The notes beneath the pieces are model-generated. The model made no database searches. It saw only the letters and a list, made by a program, of their open reading frames with translations, and was not told the DNA's origin. A stretch of DNA of 9,672 nt from RPQJ01 sp963714645 (lineage in GTDB: Bacteria; Pseudomonadota; Gammaproteobacteria; Steroidobacterales; Steroidobacteraceae), in NCBI GenBank assembly GCA_963714645.1, contig CAVQQX010000044.1, forward strand, positions 1 to 9,672. Reading direction: 5' to 3'. Position numbers and translations under genes: made by a program. This document shows positions 1-7,045 of the stretch, in pieces (position 1 is the first letter of the stretch; each line of letters opens with the position of its first letter).

Positions 1-249
1 CGCTCGGGCATCATGAGCGTCGAACTGCTTGACGACTCTCCCGATCGGGATCGGTTCCGCGCCGTGTTCGAGCAGGCGTCACGCAAGGTGCTGCGGCTGC
101 GCCAGAAGGTGGTGATGCCGACGCTGCCGACTGCCTCACCGCGCTGGGTGGTCGACCCGGACTTCAACCTCGATTTTCATGTGCGACGGGTTCGGGCCCC
201 CGAGCCGGGCACCCTGCGGCAGGTTCTCGATCTGGCCGAGGGATTATAA
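1..249 (+). CDS. Wax ester synthase/diacylglycerol acyltransferase-like protein, internal fragment (both ends missing)
   Basis: The frame is open from base 1, so the gene begins before the window; the ATG at 13 is internal. The residues resemble the N-terminal part of bacterial WS/DGAT acyltransferases, which join fatty acyl-CoA to alcohols or diacylglycerol to make storage wax esters or triacylglycerol. The recognisable pieces are a purine-binding-like RSGI start, a K/R-rich LRLRQKVV helix, the PRWVVDPDFNLDFHVRRV block (near residues 47-64) and APEPGTLRQVLDLAE. In the family this last stretch continues into a PLDxxRPLW segment and then the HHxxxDG catalytic motif. Neither is present: after DLAE the frame meets GL and a TAA stop at 247-249, because the DNA has switched to rpmE at about 240-242. 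This is therefore a broken remnant, or one side of an assembly chimera, and cannot be an active enzyme as it stands. The family call is from motif memory. Confidence 0.72.
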   Translation, partial: RSGIMSVELLDDSPDRDRFRAVFEQASRKVLRLRQKVVMPTLPTASPRWVVDPDFNLDFHVRRVRAPEPGTLRQVLDLAEGL

Positions 250-427
250 GCAGATCACCGTGACCTGCAGCTGCGGCAACAAGTTCGAGACGCGCTCGAC
301 ACTGGGCCAGGACCTGCAGATCGAAGTCTGCTCGAGCTGCCATCCGTTCTACACCGGCAAGCAGAAGATCGTCGATACCGGTGGCCGCGTCGACCGGTTC
401 CGCAAGAAGTACGCCGCCAAGGCCTGA
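242..427 (+). CDS. rpmE: 50S ribosomal protein L31, 5'-truncated
   Basis: L31 binds the large ribosomal subunit and bridges it to the small one. The 61 residues visible (DYKQITVTCSCGNKFETRST through RFRKKYAAKA) match the body and C-terminus of bacterial L31. They include the zinc-binding cysteines, CSC early and CSSC before HPFYTGKQ, so this is the zinc-containing (C+) form. Family members usually begin with about seven more residues of the type MKxxIHP before DYK. Those codons are absent: upstream of the GAT at 242 the sequence is WS/DGAT coding DNA in another frame. The only in-frame ATG, at 179, would add 21 residues of out-of-frame acyltransferase sequence with no relation to L31, so I do not accept it as a start. 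No ribosome binding site is present for the truncated gene. If the junction is genuine, L31 would need a second copy elsewhere; if it is an assembly fault, the true gene is intact. Confidence 0.88.
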   Translation, partial: DYKQITVTCSCGNKFETRSTLGQDLQIEVCSSCHPFYTGKQKIVDTGGRVDRFRKKYAAKA

Positions 428-453
428 ACTCCAGCCGGGCGGGACCGATGGCA

Positions 454-483
454 CGGGGCGCCCACGGGCGCCCCGCTGCATTT
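454..483 (+). terminator. Probable intrinsic terminator downstream of rpmE
   Basis: A perfect inverted repeat pairs CGGGGCGCCC (454-463) with GGGCGCCCCG (466-475), giving a 9-10 bp all-GC stem with a very small loop. It starts 27 bases after the rpmE stop. A short run of three T residues follows at 481-483, weaker than a classical U-tract. The position between rpmE and the independently started metalloprotease gene fits transcription termination, though the poor T-run makes efficiency uncertain. Confidence 0.6.
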
Positions 484-504
484 GCACGCAACCCTATGAT
501 CGCC

Positions 505-513
505 GGAACTTTC
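505..513 (+). promoter_or_regulatory. Weak candidate sigma-E-type -35 element upstream of the M48 protease
   Basis: GGAACTTTC at 505-513 matches the GGAACTT -35 consensus of the envelope-stress sigma factor RpoE. It lies 53 bases before the ATG of an envelope protease of a family in which E. coli bepA is RpoE-controlled. However, I find no convincing TCAAA-type -10 at 16-17 bases spacing; a TTTAGA sits at 531-536. This is a half-match only and may be chance. Confidence 0.2.
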
Positions 514-565
514 GGTGGCATCGGGAGCACTTTAGACTGAGGTAGTCCCGTTTCCGGAGCCGGCC

Positions 566-2038
566 ATGCATCGCGCACGCACGAGTCTCCTCGCCTCCCT
601 GGCGTTCGCGGTGCTGCTGGCGACGGGCGGCTGCGCCACCAACCCGGTCACCGGCGGCAAGGACCTGGTGACGATCAGCGAGTCGCAGGAAGTCGAGATC
701 GGACGCAAGATGCACCCGCAGGTGCTGCAGCAGTACGGTCGCTACGACGACGAGGCGCTGCAGCAGTACGTCAACGATGTCGGCCAGCGCATCGCCAGGT
801 CGAGCCACCGGCCGAACCTGCAGTACACCTTCACCGTGCTCGACAGCGACGACGTCAACGCGTTCGCGCTGCCGGGCGGCTACGTCTATATCACGCGCGG
901 CATCATGGCCTACCTCAACTCCGAAGCGGAGCTCGCCGCCGTGGTCGGGCACGAGGTGGGTCACGTCACCGCGCGCCACTCGGTGCGGCAGCAGACGGGC
1001 GCCACTGCCGCCGGCGTCGGTGCGATGATGGTCGGCATCCTCACCGGCAGCGGCGACCTCGCGAACGTCGCGAATGCGGCGGGCAGCGCGCTCGTGAGCG
1101 GCTACGGCCGCGACATGGAGCTCGAGGCGGACAAGCTCGGTGCGGATTACCTGAATCGCATCGGCTACGAGCCGGAGGCGATGATCGACGTCGTGCGCCT
1201 GCTGAAGAACCAGGAGATGCTCGAGGTGCAGATGGCGCGGCAGGAAAATCGCAAGCCACGCGTCTACCACGGCGTCTTCGCGTCGCACCCTGACAACGAC
1301 ACGCGCCTGCACGAAGTCGTCGAGGCGGCGAAGAAGGTGCAGAACACCGAAGACCGTCCCGACAACCGCGACGGCTATTTGACCCGCATCGACGGCATGG
1401 CCATCGGTGACAGCCGTGCGCAGGGCGTGGTTCGCGGAGCGCGTTTCTATCACGGCGACCTCGGGTTCACGCTGGCGTTCCCGACCGGGTGGGTGGTCGA
1501 CAACCAGCGCGAGCACGTGAGTGCCTACCCGGCGGCCAAGGACGCCATCATCCTCGTGTCGGCGAAGGCGCCGCCGCAGGGCCTCGCACCGAAGGAATTC
1601 CTGGGCCGCCTGCTGCAGGGATCGCCGACCACCCAGTCGGGCCCGCTCAACGCCAACGGTCTCGACGGCTACTACGCCATCGTGCGCAGCACCGGCCTGC
1701 CGTGGGGCAACCAGGGGCCGGCGCTGGTCGCCGTCGTCTACTACAACAACCTTGCCTACGTGTTCAACGGCGCACCGCGGCAGGCGGCCGCGCTCGCGGC
1801 GTTCGAGCCGATCTTCCTCTCGAGCGTGAAGACGTTCCGCCGCCTGCGCGACAACGAGTTCACGCAGGCGGAGCCCGACCGCATCCGCGTGATCCGTGCG
1901 ACGCAGGGCACGAGCGTCGAGCAGCTCGCGCAGGATTCGCCGATCAAGCAGTACGCACTCGAACGCTTGCGGCTGCTGAACGACCTGTACCCCGACAAGC
2001 AACCGGTCGCGGGACAGAAGCTCAAGGTCGTGCGCTGA
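566..2038 (+). CDS. M48-family zinc metalloprotease lipoprotein (BepA/LoiP-like)
   Basis: This is a predicted periplasmic zinc endopeptidase anchored as a lipoprotein, probably working in envelope protein quality control. The N-terminus is a lipoprotein signal peptide (hydrophobic residues 7-20, then a lipobox ending at Cys23), followed by the NPVTGGKDLV start typical of secreted M48 proteins. The zinc site is HEVGH (H129, E130, H133) with the third ligand E187 in ELEADKLGADYL; SHPDNDTR with H241 matches the conserved C-terminal histidine motif of the BepA group. Beyond about residue 290 it does not look like the TPR domain of BepA. Instead there is a beta-rich-looking domain (about 290-420) and a short C-terminal segment (about 433-490, IRVIRATQGTSVEQLAQ to LKVVR) reminiscent of LysM. 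The ATG has GGAG at 556-559, six bases upstream. At 490 residues it is about the same length as BepA (487). Family assignment is firm; substrate and exact orthology are not. Confidence 0.9.
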   Translation: MHRARTSLLASLAFAVLLATGGCATNPVTGGKDLVTISESQEVEIGRKMHPQVLQQYGRYDDEALQQYVNDVGQRIARSSHRPNLQYTFTVLDSDDVNAFALPGGYVYITRGIMAYLNSEAELAAVVGHEVGHVTARHSVRQQTGATAAGVGAMMVGILTGSGDLANVANAAGSALVSGYGRDMELEADKLGADYLNRIGYEPEAMIDVVRLLKNQEMLEVQMARQENRKPRVYHGVFASHPDNDTRLHEVVEAAKKVQNTEDRPDNRDGYLTRIDGMAIGDSRAQGVVRGARFYHGDLGFTLAFPTGWVVDNQREHVSAYPAAKDAIILVSAKAPPQGLAPKEFLGRLLQGSPTTQSGPLNANGLDGYYAIVRSTGLPWGNQGPALVAVVYYNNLAYVFNGAPRQAAALAAFEPIFLSSVKTFRRLRDNEFTQAEPDRIRVIRATQGTSVEQLAQDSPIKQYALERLRLLNDLYPDKQPVAGQKLKVVR

Positions 2039-2147
2039 GGGCGACGGCCCGGCTTGAACTCACGGCGCCGCCGTGCAACCCTGTCGAGCCGCCCCGGGGG
2101 TCCCGGCAGCGCGGCATTTCACGACGGCGGGCGGGGATTCCACGGTA
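2039..2147 (+). other. Intergenic spacer between M48 protease and gltA
   Basis: The GC-rich gap contains a 6-bp hairpin, CACGGC (2061-2066) with GCCGTG (2070-2075), with no T-run after it, so it is not a convincing intrinsic terminator. No clear -35/-10 pair was found. gltA may be read from an unrecognised promoter here or from the upstream gene. Confidence 0.3.
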
Positions 2148-3449
2148 ATGAGCAGCAGCAAGAAATACGAACTCGTCAACACCGAAACCGGCAGGAAGTC
2201 GGTGCTCGACGCACGCGCGGGCACGGTCGGGCCCGACTGCATCAGCGTCGCGAGCCTCACCAAGGACCACGGGGTGTTCACGTTCGACCCCGGCTTCGTG
2301 GCGACGGCCGCCTGCGAGAGCCGCATCACCTACATCGACGGCGACGCCGGCATACTGCTGTACCGCGGCTACCCGATCGAGCAGATCGCGACGAAGTCGA
2401 ACTTCCTCGAGACCGCGTACCTGCTGATCAACGGCGAGCTGCCGGCGCCGTCGCAGCTCGACCAGTTCGATCACTCGATCCGCTATCACACGATGATCAA
2501 CGAGACGCTGCTGCGTTTCTTCAACGGCTTCCACTACGACGCGCACCCCATGGCGATGGTGTCGGCCGTGGTTTCGTCGATGGCGGCGTTCTACCACGAC
2601 TCGATGGACAACGATAACCCGCGCCATCGGGAGATCTTCGCGCACCGGATCCTCGCCAAGATCCCGACCGTGTCCGCCGCCGCGTACAAGCACATGCTCG
2701 GCCAGCCGTTCGTCTACCCGCGCAACGACCTCGACTACTGCGCGAACATGCTGCACATGTTCTTCGCCGTCCCGGCGGAGGACTACGTCGTCGACCCGGT
2801 CGCGGCCCAGGCGCTCGAACTGCTGCTGATCCTGCACGCCGACCACGAGCAGAACGCGAGCACGTCGACCGTGCGGCTCGCGGGCAGCACGGGCACCAAT
2901 CCGTATGCGGCGATTTCCGCGGGCGTATCCGCGCTCTGGGGCCCGGCCCACGGCGGCGCCAACGAGGCCGTGCTCGAGATGCTCGAGGAGATCGGCACCG
3001 TCGAGAACATCCCGAAGTTCCTGTCGCGCGTCAAGGACAAGGACGACAACGTCCGGCTGATGGGTTTCGGACACCGCGTCTACAAGAACTTCGACCCGCG
3101 CGCGAAGATCATCCGCGAGATGTGCCACAAGGTGCTGGCGCGCCTCGGCAAGTCGGACAACCCGCTGTTCGAGCTCGCGCTCAGGCTCGAGGAGATCGCG
3201 CTCAAGGACGAGTACTTCATTGCGCGCAAGCTTTATCCGAACGTCGACTTCTACTCCGGCGTGATCTACAGCGCGCTCGGCATCCCGCGCTCGATGTTCA
3301 CGGTGATGTTCGCGATCGCGCGCACCGCGGGCTGGGTGGCGCACTGGCTCGAAATGATCGGCGACCCCGCCATGAAGATCGGCCGCCCGCGCCAGCTCTA
3401 CACGGGCCCGACGCAGCGCGACTACGTGGAGGTCGAGAAGCGGGCCTGA
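2148..3449 (+). CDS. gltA: Citrate synthase, type II (hexameric, Gram-negative form)
   Basis: It condenses acetyl-CoA with oxaloacetate to citrate, the entry step of the TCA cycle, in the cytoplasm. The 433-residue product has the full-length architecture of the type II enzyme. Active-site residues are visible: H268 in GPAHGGANE, H309 in MGFGHRVYK and D367 in NVDFYSGV, close to the E. coli positions 264, 305 and 362. The N-terminal beta-sheet domain characteristic of the NADH-sensitive Gram-negative form (KYELVNTETGRKSVLD onward) is present. The frame opens at an ATG at 2073, but residues before the ATG at 2148 are Pro/Ala-rich and unlike the family, while MSSSKKYEL is a typical start and has a GGGG-containing purine stretch at about 2133-2138. 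The gene follows the protease after 109 bases and converges on the minus-strand 205-residue gene. Confidence 0.97.
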   Translation: MSSSKKYELVNTETGRKSVLDARAGTVGPDCISVASLTKDHGVFTFDPGFVATAACESRITYIDGDAGILLYRGYPIEQIATKSNFLETAYLLINGELPAPSQLDQFDHSIRYHTMINETLLRFFNGFHYDAHPMAMVSAVVSSMAAFYHDSMDNDNPRHREIFAHRILAKIPTVSAAAYKHMLGQPFVYPRNDLDYCANMLHMFFAVPAEDYVVDPVAAQALELLLILHADHEQNASTSTVRLAGSTGTNPYAAISAGVSALWGPAHGGANEAVLEMLEEIGTVENIPKFLSRVKDKDDNVRLMGFGHRVYKNFDPRAKIIREMCHKVLARLGKSDNPLFELALRLEEIALKDEYFIARKLYPNVDFYSGVIYSALGIPRSMFTVMFAIARTAGWVAHWLEMIGDPAMKIGRPRQLYTGPTQRDYVEVEKRA

Positions 3450-3454
3450 GGGAA

Positions 3455-3544
3455 GTGAATGGCGAATAGTGAATAGTGACCGGGGCCAGAGGTGTAGCGA
3501 CACGTCGTGAGTGCGTACCAATCCTCTGACCATTCACTATTCAC
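3455..3544. repeat. REP/MITE-like palindromic element between convergent genes
   Basis: The left side carries tandem 7-base units GTGAATG (3455-3461), GCGAATA (3462-3468) and GTGAATA (3469-3475), then GTGAC. The arm 3469-3492 begins GTGAATAGTGA and ends CCAGAGG. Its reverse complement recurs at 3523-3544, beginning from the other side with the same GTGAATAGTGA and ending TCAGAGG, with a two-base length difference and a couple of mismatches. About 30 bases separate the arms. Folding gives an 11-bp outer stem and a 9-bp inner stem with one mismatch, so the element could act as a bidirectional terminator. The terminal inverted repeats plus internal tandem units suggest a small dispersed repeat. 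The TAG stop of the minus-strand gene (3537-3539) lies within the right arm. Copy number elsewhere in the genome is unknown. Confidence 0.65.
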
Positions 3545-4154
3545 CTCCTCCCAGCAGCGCCTGGACCTCGGCCGCGGTGGCGCGCCGCATCGGCTTGCCG
3601 TCGACCGGGCTCGAGGGCGCCTGACGGATCCCGTCGAGCGGGAAGACCACCGCGTCGACGGTCCGTCGGCCGGCGACGAAGCGGAATGCCGGATACGATA
3701 CCGAGCGGTCGCGCTCGAAGCGTACGCGCCGCTCGAGCGCCTCGTGCGGTACGCCGCGGTCCTCGAGCCGGATCAACACGCTCTCCGGCGTCTCCGCGAA
3801 CAGGTGCAGGTTTATTTCCGAATGGGCGGAGGCACTGCCCGTCAGCACCGGCCCGACCAGGCGTGGATCGAAGTCGGCCATCAGCCGCATCGCCTGCAGC
3901 GCCGCGCGGCGCAACTCCGCGAGTTCCGCCTCGTGCCGGCCGGCCGAGAACAGCCGGCGCCGGGCGAAAAGCGCCGCCTCGATCTCGGTGTTGCGCGGCA
4001 GGATCGAGGCATCGACCACGCCGAGCCGCTCGGCGGCCTTGCGCTTGGCGAGCAGGAAGTCGCCGATGCCCTGCTCGGTCATGACCCGTGCCGCTTCGTC
4101 GGCGACGGCCTGGCGCAGCATCTCGGCGCGCGGATTAGGTCGTTGTCGGCTCAT
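3537..4154 (-). CDS. Conserved hypothetical protein, possibly a degenerate nucleotidyltransferase-like fold
   Basis: I do not recognise a characterised family. The 205-residue product is soluble, with no signal peptide or membrane segment. Its first half (about 1-95) is Arg/Ala/Glu-rich and probably helical. The middle contains VGPVLTGSASAHSEINLHLFAETPESV (about 101-127, shown here in outline), which recalls the GS...DxD strand-turn of polymerase-beta-type nucleotidyltransferases. Here the expected acidic pair reads E-I-N and the spacing after GS is short, so catalysis is doubtful. A basic segment (RRVRFERDRSVSYPAFRF) and a VDAVVFPLDGIRQAPSSPVDGKPMRRA tail follow. It begins 24 bases after the PBP1A stop, with a purine-rich GGGACGGGA ahead of the ATG, so it is likely co-transcribed with mrcA. 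The final GE and TAG stop come from the neighbouring repeat arm. Gene reality is well supported; function is a guess. Confidence 0.75.
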   Translation of the reverse strand: MSRQRPNPRAEMLRQAVADEAARVMTEQGIGDFLLAKRKAAERLGVVDASILPRNTEIEAALFARRRLFSAGRHEAELAELRRAALQAMRLMADFDPRLVGPVLTGSASAHSEINLHLFAETPESVLIRLEDRGVPHEALERRVRFERDRSVSYPAFRFVAGRRTVDAVVFPLDGIRQAPSSPVDGKPMRRATAAEVQALLGGGE

Positions 4155-4178
4155 GGTCCCGTCCCGCGGCGCCGCGCG

Positions 4179-6683
4179 TCAGAAAAGGGAATCGTCGGTG
4201 GTCGACACCTCGACCGTCTCGGCGTCGACACCTTCGTCACTGTATTCGATCATGCCCGGACGCGGAGCATATTGCGCGAGGAACGCCTCGAACAACGCGC
4301 CTGCGCCATTCGCGCGTGCCGGTGCCCCCGTCTGGCGCGAGACCCACATGCGCACGACGCCGGGCGGCTCGGGCTGTCGACGCTCCGGCCGGCCGCGCAG
4401 CGCTTCTTCCATGAAATAGATCCACATGGGCAGCGCGGTCTTACCGCCTTCCTCGTTGTCGCCGAGCGAGCGTTCCTGGTCGAAGCCGATCCACGCGGCT
4501 GCAGCGAGGTCCGCGTTGAAACCCACGAACCAGGTGTCGCGCCTGTCGCTCGTCGTGCCGGTCTTGCCGGCGATGTCGCGCCGGCCGAGCGTGGTCGCGC
4601 GCTGCGCAGTTCCGCGCTGGACCACGTCCATCATCATGTCGCTCATGATGAACGCGTTCGCCGGGCTGATGGCCTGGGGCGCGCGCCGCTCGGGCGGCAC
4701 GGCCGCCGGATCGACCGTCGCCGATGCGGCGGGCGACGCAGCGGCCGGAGTGGGTGCAACGGGCGACCGGACCGGCTCCGGCGCAGACGCGTTGCCGACT
4801 GCGACCGTCGTCGCAGCGAGGCCCTCGTCGCAGGCACTGCATGCCAGGAGCGGCACGGCGCGAAATACCTCGGCACCTGCGACGTCGCGGACCGAGTCGA
4901 TGAAATAGGGTTTCACGAGCGCGCCGCCGTTGGCGAAGGCCGCGAAGCCGCGCACCATCTCGAGCGGCGTGACCTGGCCCGTGCCGAGCGCGAGCGTTAG
5001 GTTCGGGGGAAGCGCGGCCGCGCTGAAACCGAACCGTGCGATGTGCCGGGTCACGAAGCCGATCCCCGCACCCCGCAGCAGGCGGATCGAAACGAGGTTG
5101 CGCGATCGCACGAGCCCCTCGCGCATCGGCGTCGGACCGTAGAACTGCCGCGTGATGTTCTGCGGTCGCCACTCCTCTGCGCCCTGCGCGCCGCCGCCGC
5201 CCGGGAAGACGAGCGGGGCGTCGTTGATCAGCGTCGCCGGCGTGAAGCCTCGCTCGAGCGCCGCGGAATACAGGAACGGCTTGAATGCCGAACCGGGCTG
5301 GCGATGCGCCTGGATCACGCGGTTGTACTTGCTGTCGCCGAAGTCGAAGCCGCCGACGAGCGCCACGAGCGCACCGTCGTTCGGATCGAGCGCGACCAGC
5401 GCCCCGGCGACCGCCGGGAGCTGGCCCAGCCGGAACTTGCCGTCGGGGAGCGGCTCCAGGTAGATGACATCGCCGGGTGCCAGCACGTCCGACGCGGCCT
5501 TGGGCGTGGACCCGAGCCCGCCGCCCTCGACGACCGGGCGGGCCCATGCGACGCCCTCCCACTCGATCCGGGCCGGCGCGCCGTTGCGGCGGACGGACTC
5601 GACCTCCCGCTCGCCCACCTGCGTCACGACCGCAGTGACCAGACTGCCCCGGTTCGGATGGCGGCGGAATGCGTCGCCCAGCGCAGTCGCATCCGCCAGG
5701 ACCGTCGCGTCGAGCCGCTCCAGGGCGCCGCGATACCCGTGCCGACGCTCGTACTCGAGCACCGTGCGCCAGGTGGCGGCATTGGCTGCCTGCTGCAGGC
5801 GTGAATCGAGCGTGGTGGTCACGGCGTACCCCGCCGTGAGCGCCTCCGGGCCGTGCTCGCGCAGCATTTCGGCGCGGACCATTTCCGCCACGTACGGCGC
5901 TTCGACCTCGATGATCGGGCCGTGCATCCGGCTCGAGATCGGCACCGAGTCCGCCGCATCGTGCGCAGCCTCGTCGATCTTGCCGAGTTCCAGCATGCGT
6001 CGCAGGACGTAGGCGCGGCGCTGCCGTGCGCGAACCACGCTCGCCACCGGGTTGTCCGCCGAAGGCGCGCGCGGCAGGCCTGCAAGCAGCGCCGCTTCCG
6101 CGAGGTCGAGGTCGCCGACGCGCTTGTCGAAATAGACCTCGGCCGCCGCCCCGATGCCGTATGCGCGCTGCCCCAGGAAGATGCGATTGAGGTAGAGCGT
6201 CAGGATCTCGTGCTTGGTGAACTCGCGCTCCAGTCGCAACGCGAGGAACACTTCTTTGAGCTTGCGCCGCAGCGTGCGCTCGGACGTCAGCACCGTGTTG
6301 CGCGCGAGCTGCATCGTGATCGTTCCGCCGCCCTCTCGCAGCCCGCCGGCGGCGACGTTCGTCGCGAGCGCGCGCACGAGCCCCTGCCAGTCGACGCCCG
6401 GATGTTCGAAGAAGCGGTCGTCCTCGGCAGCGAGGAATGCGTCGACTACGACCGGAGGTAGCTGCTCCCACCGAACGGGAATGCGCCGCTGCTCGCCGAT
6501 CTGCGCGATGAGGCGACCGTCGCGCGCAAAGACCCGGAGCGGCATCTGGGTCTTCACGGCGCGCAGCGCCGCGGCGTCCGGGATCTCCGGCTCCAGGAAC
6601 TGGAACGCGCCCGCGAACCCGAGCGCCACGGCGACGATGCCGGACAAGAGCAGCGCCGGCAGCGCCGCGAGGACTCTCTTCAT
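4179..6683 (-). CDS. mrcA: Penicillin-binding protein 1A, bifunctional peptidoglycan glycosyltransferase/transpeptidase
   Basis: It polymerises lipid II into glycan strands and cross-links the stem peptides at the inner membrane; the gene is also called ponA. The 834 residues show an N-terminal membrane anchor (about 5-28), then a GT51 domain (about 55-230) with catalytic Glu87 in AAEDDRFFEHPGVD and the GGGTITMQLARN motif. An OB-like linker region (about 320-420) follows, then a transpeptidase domain with the SxxK motif S465/K468 in QPGSAFKPF, SRN at 527-529 and KTG at 707-709. The frame could extend to an ATG at 6779, but those 32 extra residues are not signal-like; MKRVLAALPALLL at 6683 is the natural start and has CAGGG just upstream. 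Odd feature: between SRN and KTG lies an Ala/Pro-rich insertion (about 620-670) preceded by a CSAC pair (C615, C618). It is divergent from pilM, as in many gammaproteobacteria, and followed by the 205-residue gene. Confidence 0.96.
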   Translation of the reverse strand: MKRVLAALPALLLSGIVAVALGFAGAFQFLEPEIPDAAALRAVKTQMPLRVFARDGRLIAQIGEQRRIPVRWEQLPPVVVDAFLAAEDDRFFEHPGVDWQGLVRALATNVAAGGLREGGGTITMQLARNTVLTSERTLRRKLKEVFLALRLEREFTKHEILTLYLNRIFLGQRAYGIGAAAEVYFDKRVGDLDLAEAALLAGLPRAPSADNPVASVVRARQRRAYVLRRMLELGKIDEAAHDAADSVPISSRMHGPIIEVEAPYVAEMVRAEMLREHGPEALTAGYAVTTTLDSRLQQAANAATWRTVLEYERRHGYRGALERLDATVLADATALGDAFRRHPNRGSLVTAVVTQVGEREVESVRRNGAPARIEWEGVAWARPVVEGGGLGSTPKAASDVLAPGDVIYLEPLPDGKFRLGQLPAVAGALVALDPNDGALVALVGGFDFGDSKYNRVIQAHRQPGSAFKPFLYSAALERGFTPATLINDAPLVFPGGGGAQGAEEWRPQNITRQFYGPTPMREGLVRSRNLVSIRLLRGAGIGFVTRHIARFGFSAAALPPNLTLALGTGQVTPLEMVRGFAAFANGGALVKPYFIDSVRDVAGAEVFRAVPLLACSACDEGLAATTVAVGNASAPEPVRSPVAPTPAAASPAASATVDPAAVPPERRAPQAISPANAFIMSDMMMDVVQRGTAQRATTLGRRDIAGKTGTTSDRRDTWFVGFNADLAAAAWIGFDQERSLGDNEEGGKTALPMWIYFMEEALRGRPERRQPEPPGVVRMWVSRQTGAPARANGAGALFEAFLAQYAPRPGMIEYSDEGVDAETVEVSTTDDSLF

Positions 6684-6838
6684 CGACCCTGACCCGTTGC
6701 CAAAACTGCGACTCGTTCCTTGATGCCGATTTGCCCCGTGTGCATAGTACCCGGCGACTCGAGGGCATCCCCGCCGCAAGGTGCGGGAGCTGGTCCACCG
6801 AAGTCCAGGGAGAGAAAACGAGGACGATCCGGCGCGTT

Positions 6839-6859
6839 CGAGCCCGTGGCACGGGCCCG
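6839..6859. repeat. Short near-perfect palindrome in the mrcA-pilM intergenic region
   Basis: GCCCGTG (6842-6848) and CACGGGC (6850-6856) are perfect reverse complements separated by one base, and CG at 6839-6840 pairs with CG at 6858-6859 across one mismatch. With so little loop it is more like a protein-binding dyad than a hairpin. In a GC-rich genome such dyads also arise by chance. Confidence 0.3.
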
Positions 6860-7016
6860 CCTCGCGCCGGTCCGGGTGTCTGCAGCCCGCGCCCGCGTCA
6901 CCTGTCCCTGGCGGACGGAGGGGTCCGGCCGCGCCCCCTGGTTGGCAGTCCCGGTTTTCATCGCAACGCCCGGAGGCGAGCGACGCGGATGGCGGTTTTT
7001 GTTAGCCCACTCACAA

Positions 7017-7045
7017 TTCTATTGGGTGCAACCCTGTTATATAGT
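7017..7045 (+). promoter_or_regulatory. Probable pilM operon promoter (-10 TATAGT)
   Basis: TATAGT at 7040-7045 matches the sigma-70 -10 consensus at five of six positions in a locally AT-rich patch, 64 bases before the pilM start codon. The -35 at 17-base spacing (TTCTAT, 7017-7022) is poor, so an activator may be needed or the assignment may be shifted. A small GGGT-GCA-ACCC dyad at 7024-7034 lies between the two boxes. I see no sigma-54 -24/-12 motif. Confidence 0.4.

Noticed and set aside
179..241. ATG at 179 as the start of rpmE, giving an 82-residue L31
   Set aside because: The 21 added residues are the acyltransferase DNA read out of frame; they do not resemble the L31 N-terminus, and no L31 family member has such an extension.
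494..2002. 502-residue open frame on the minus strand
   Set aside because: It is antisense to the M48 protease, which has a signal peptide and catalytic motifs. The antisense translation is Arg/Val/His/Asp-rich with no family resemblance, as expected for a shadow in high-GC DNA.
2022..3533. 503-residue open frame on the minus strand
   Set aside because: It lies fully antisense to citrate synthase, whose identity is certain. The composition is typical of a GC-rich shadow.
3507..5000. 497-residue open frame on the plus strand
   Set aside because: It runs antisense across the 205-residue gene and the end of PBP1A, starts within the repeat, and has no recognisable domains.
4441..6852. 803-residue open frame on the minus strand, overlapping PBP1A in another frame
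   Set aside because: It is Arg/Ala/Gly-rich low-information sequence without motifs, while the PBP1A frame has all catalytic motifs in order.
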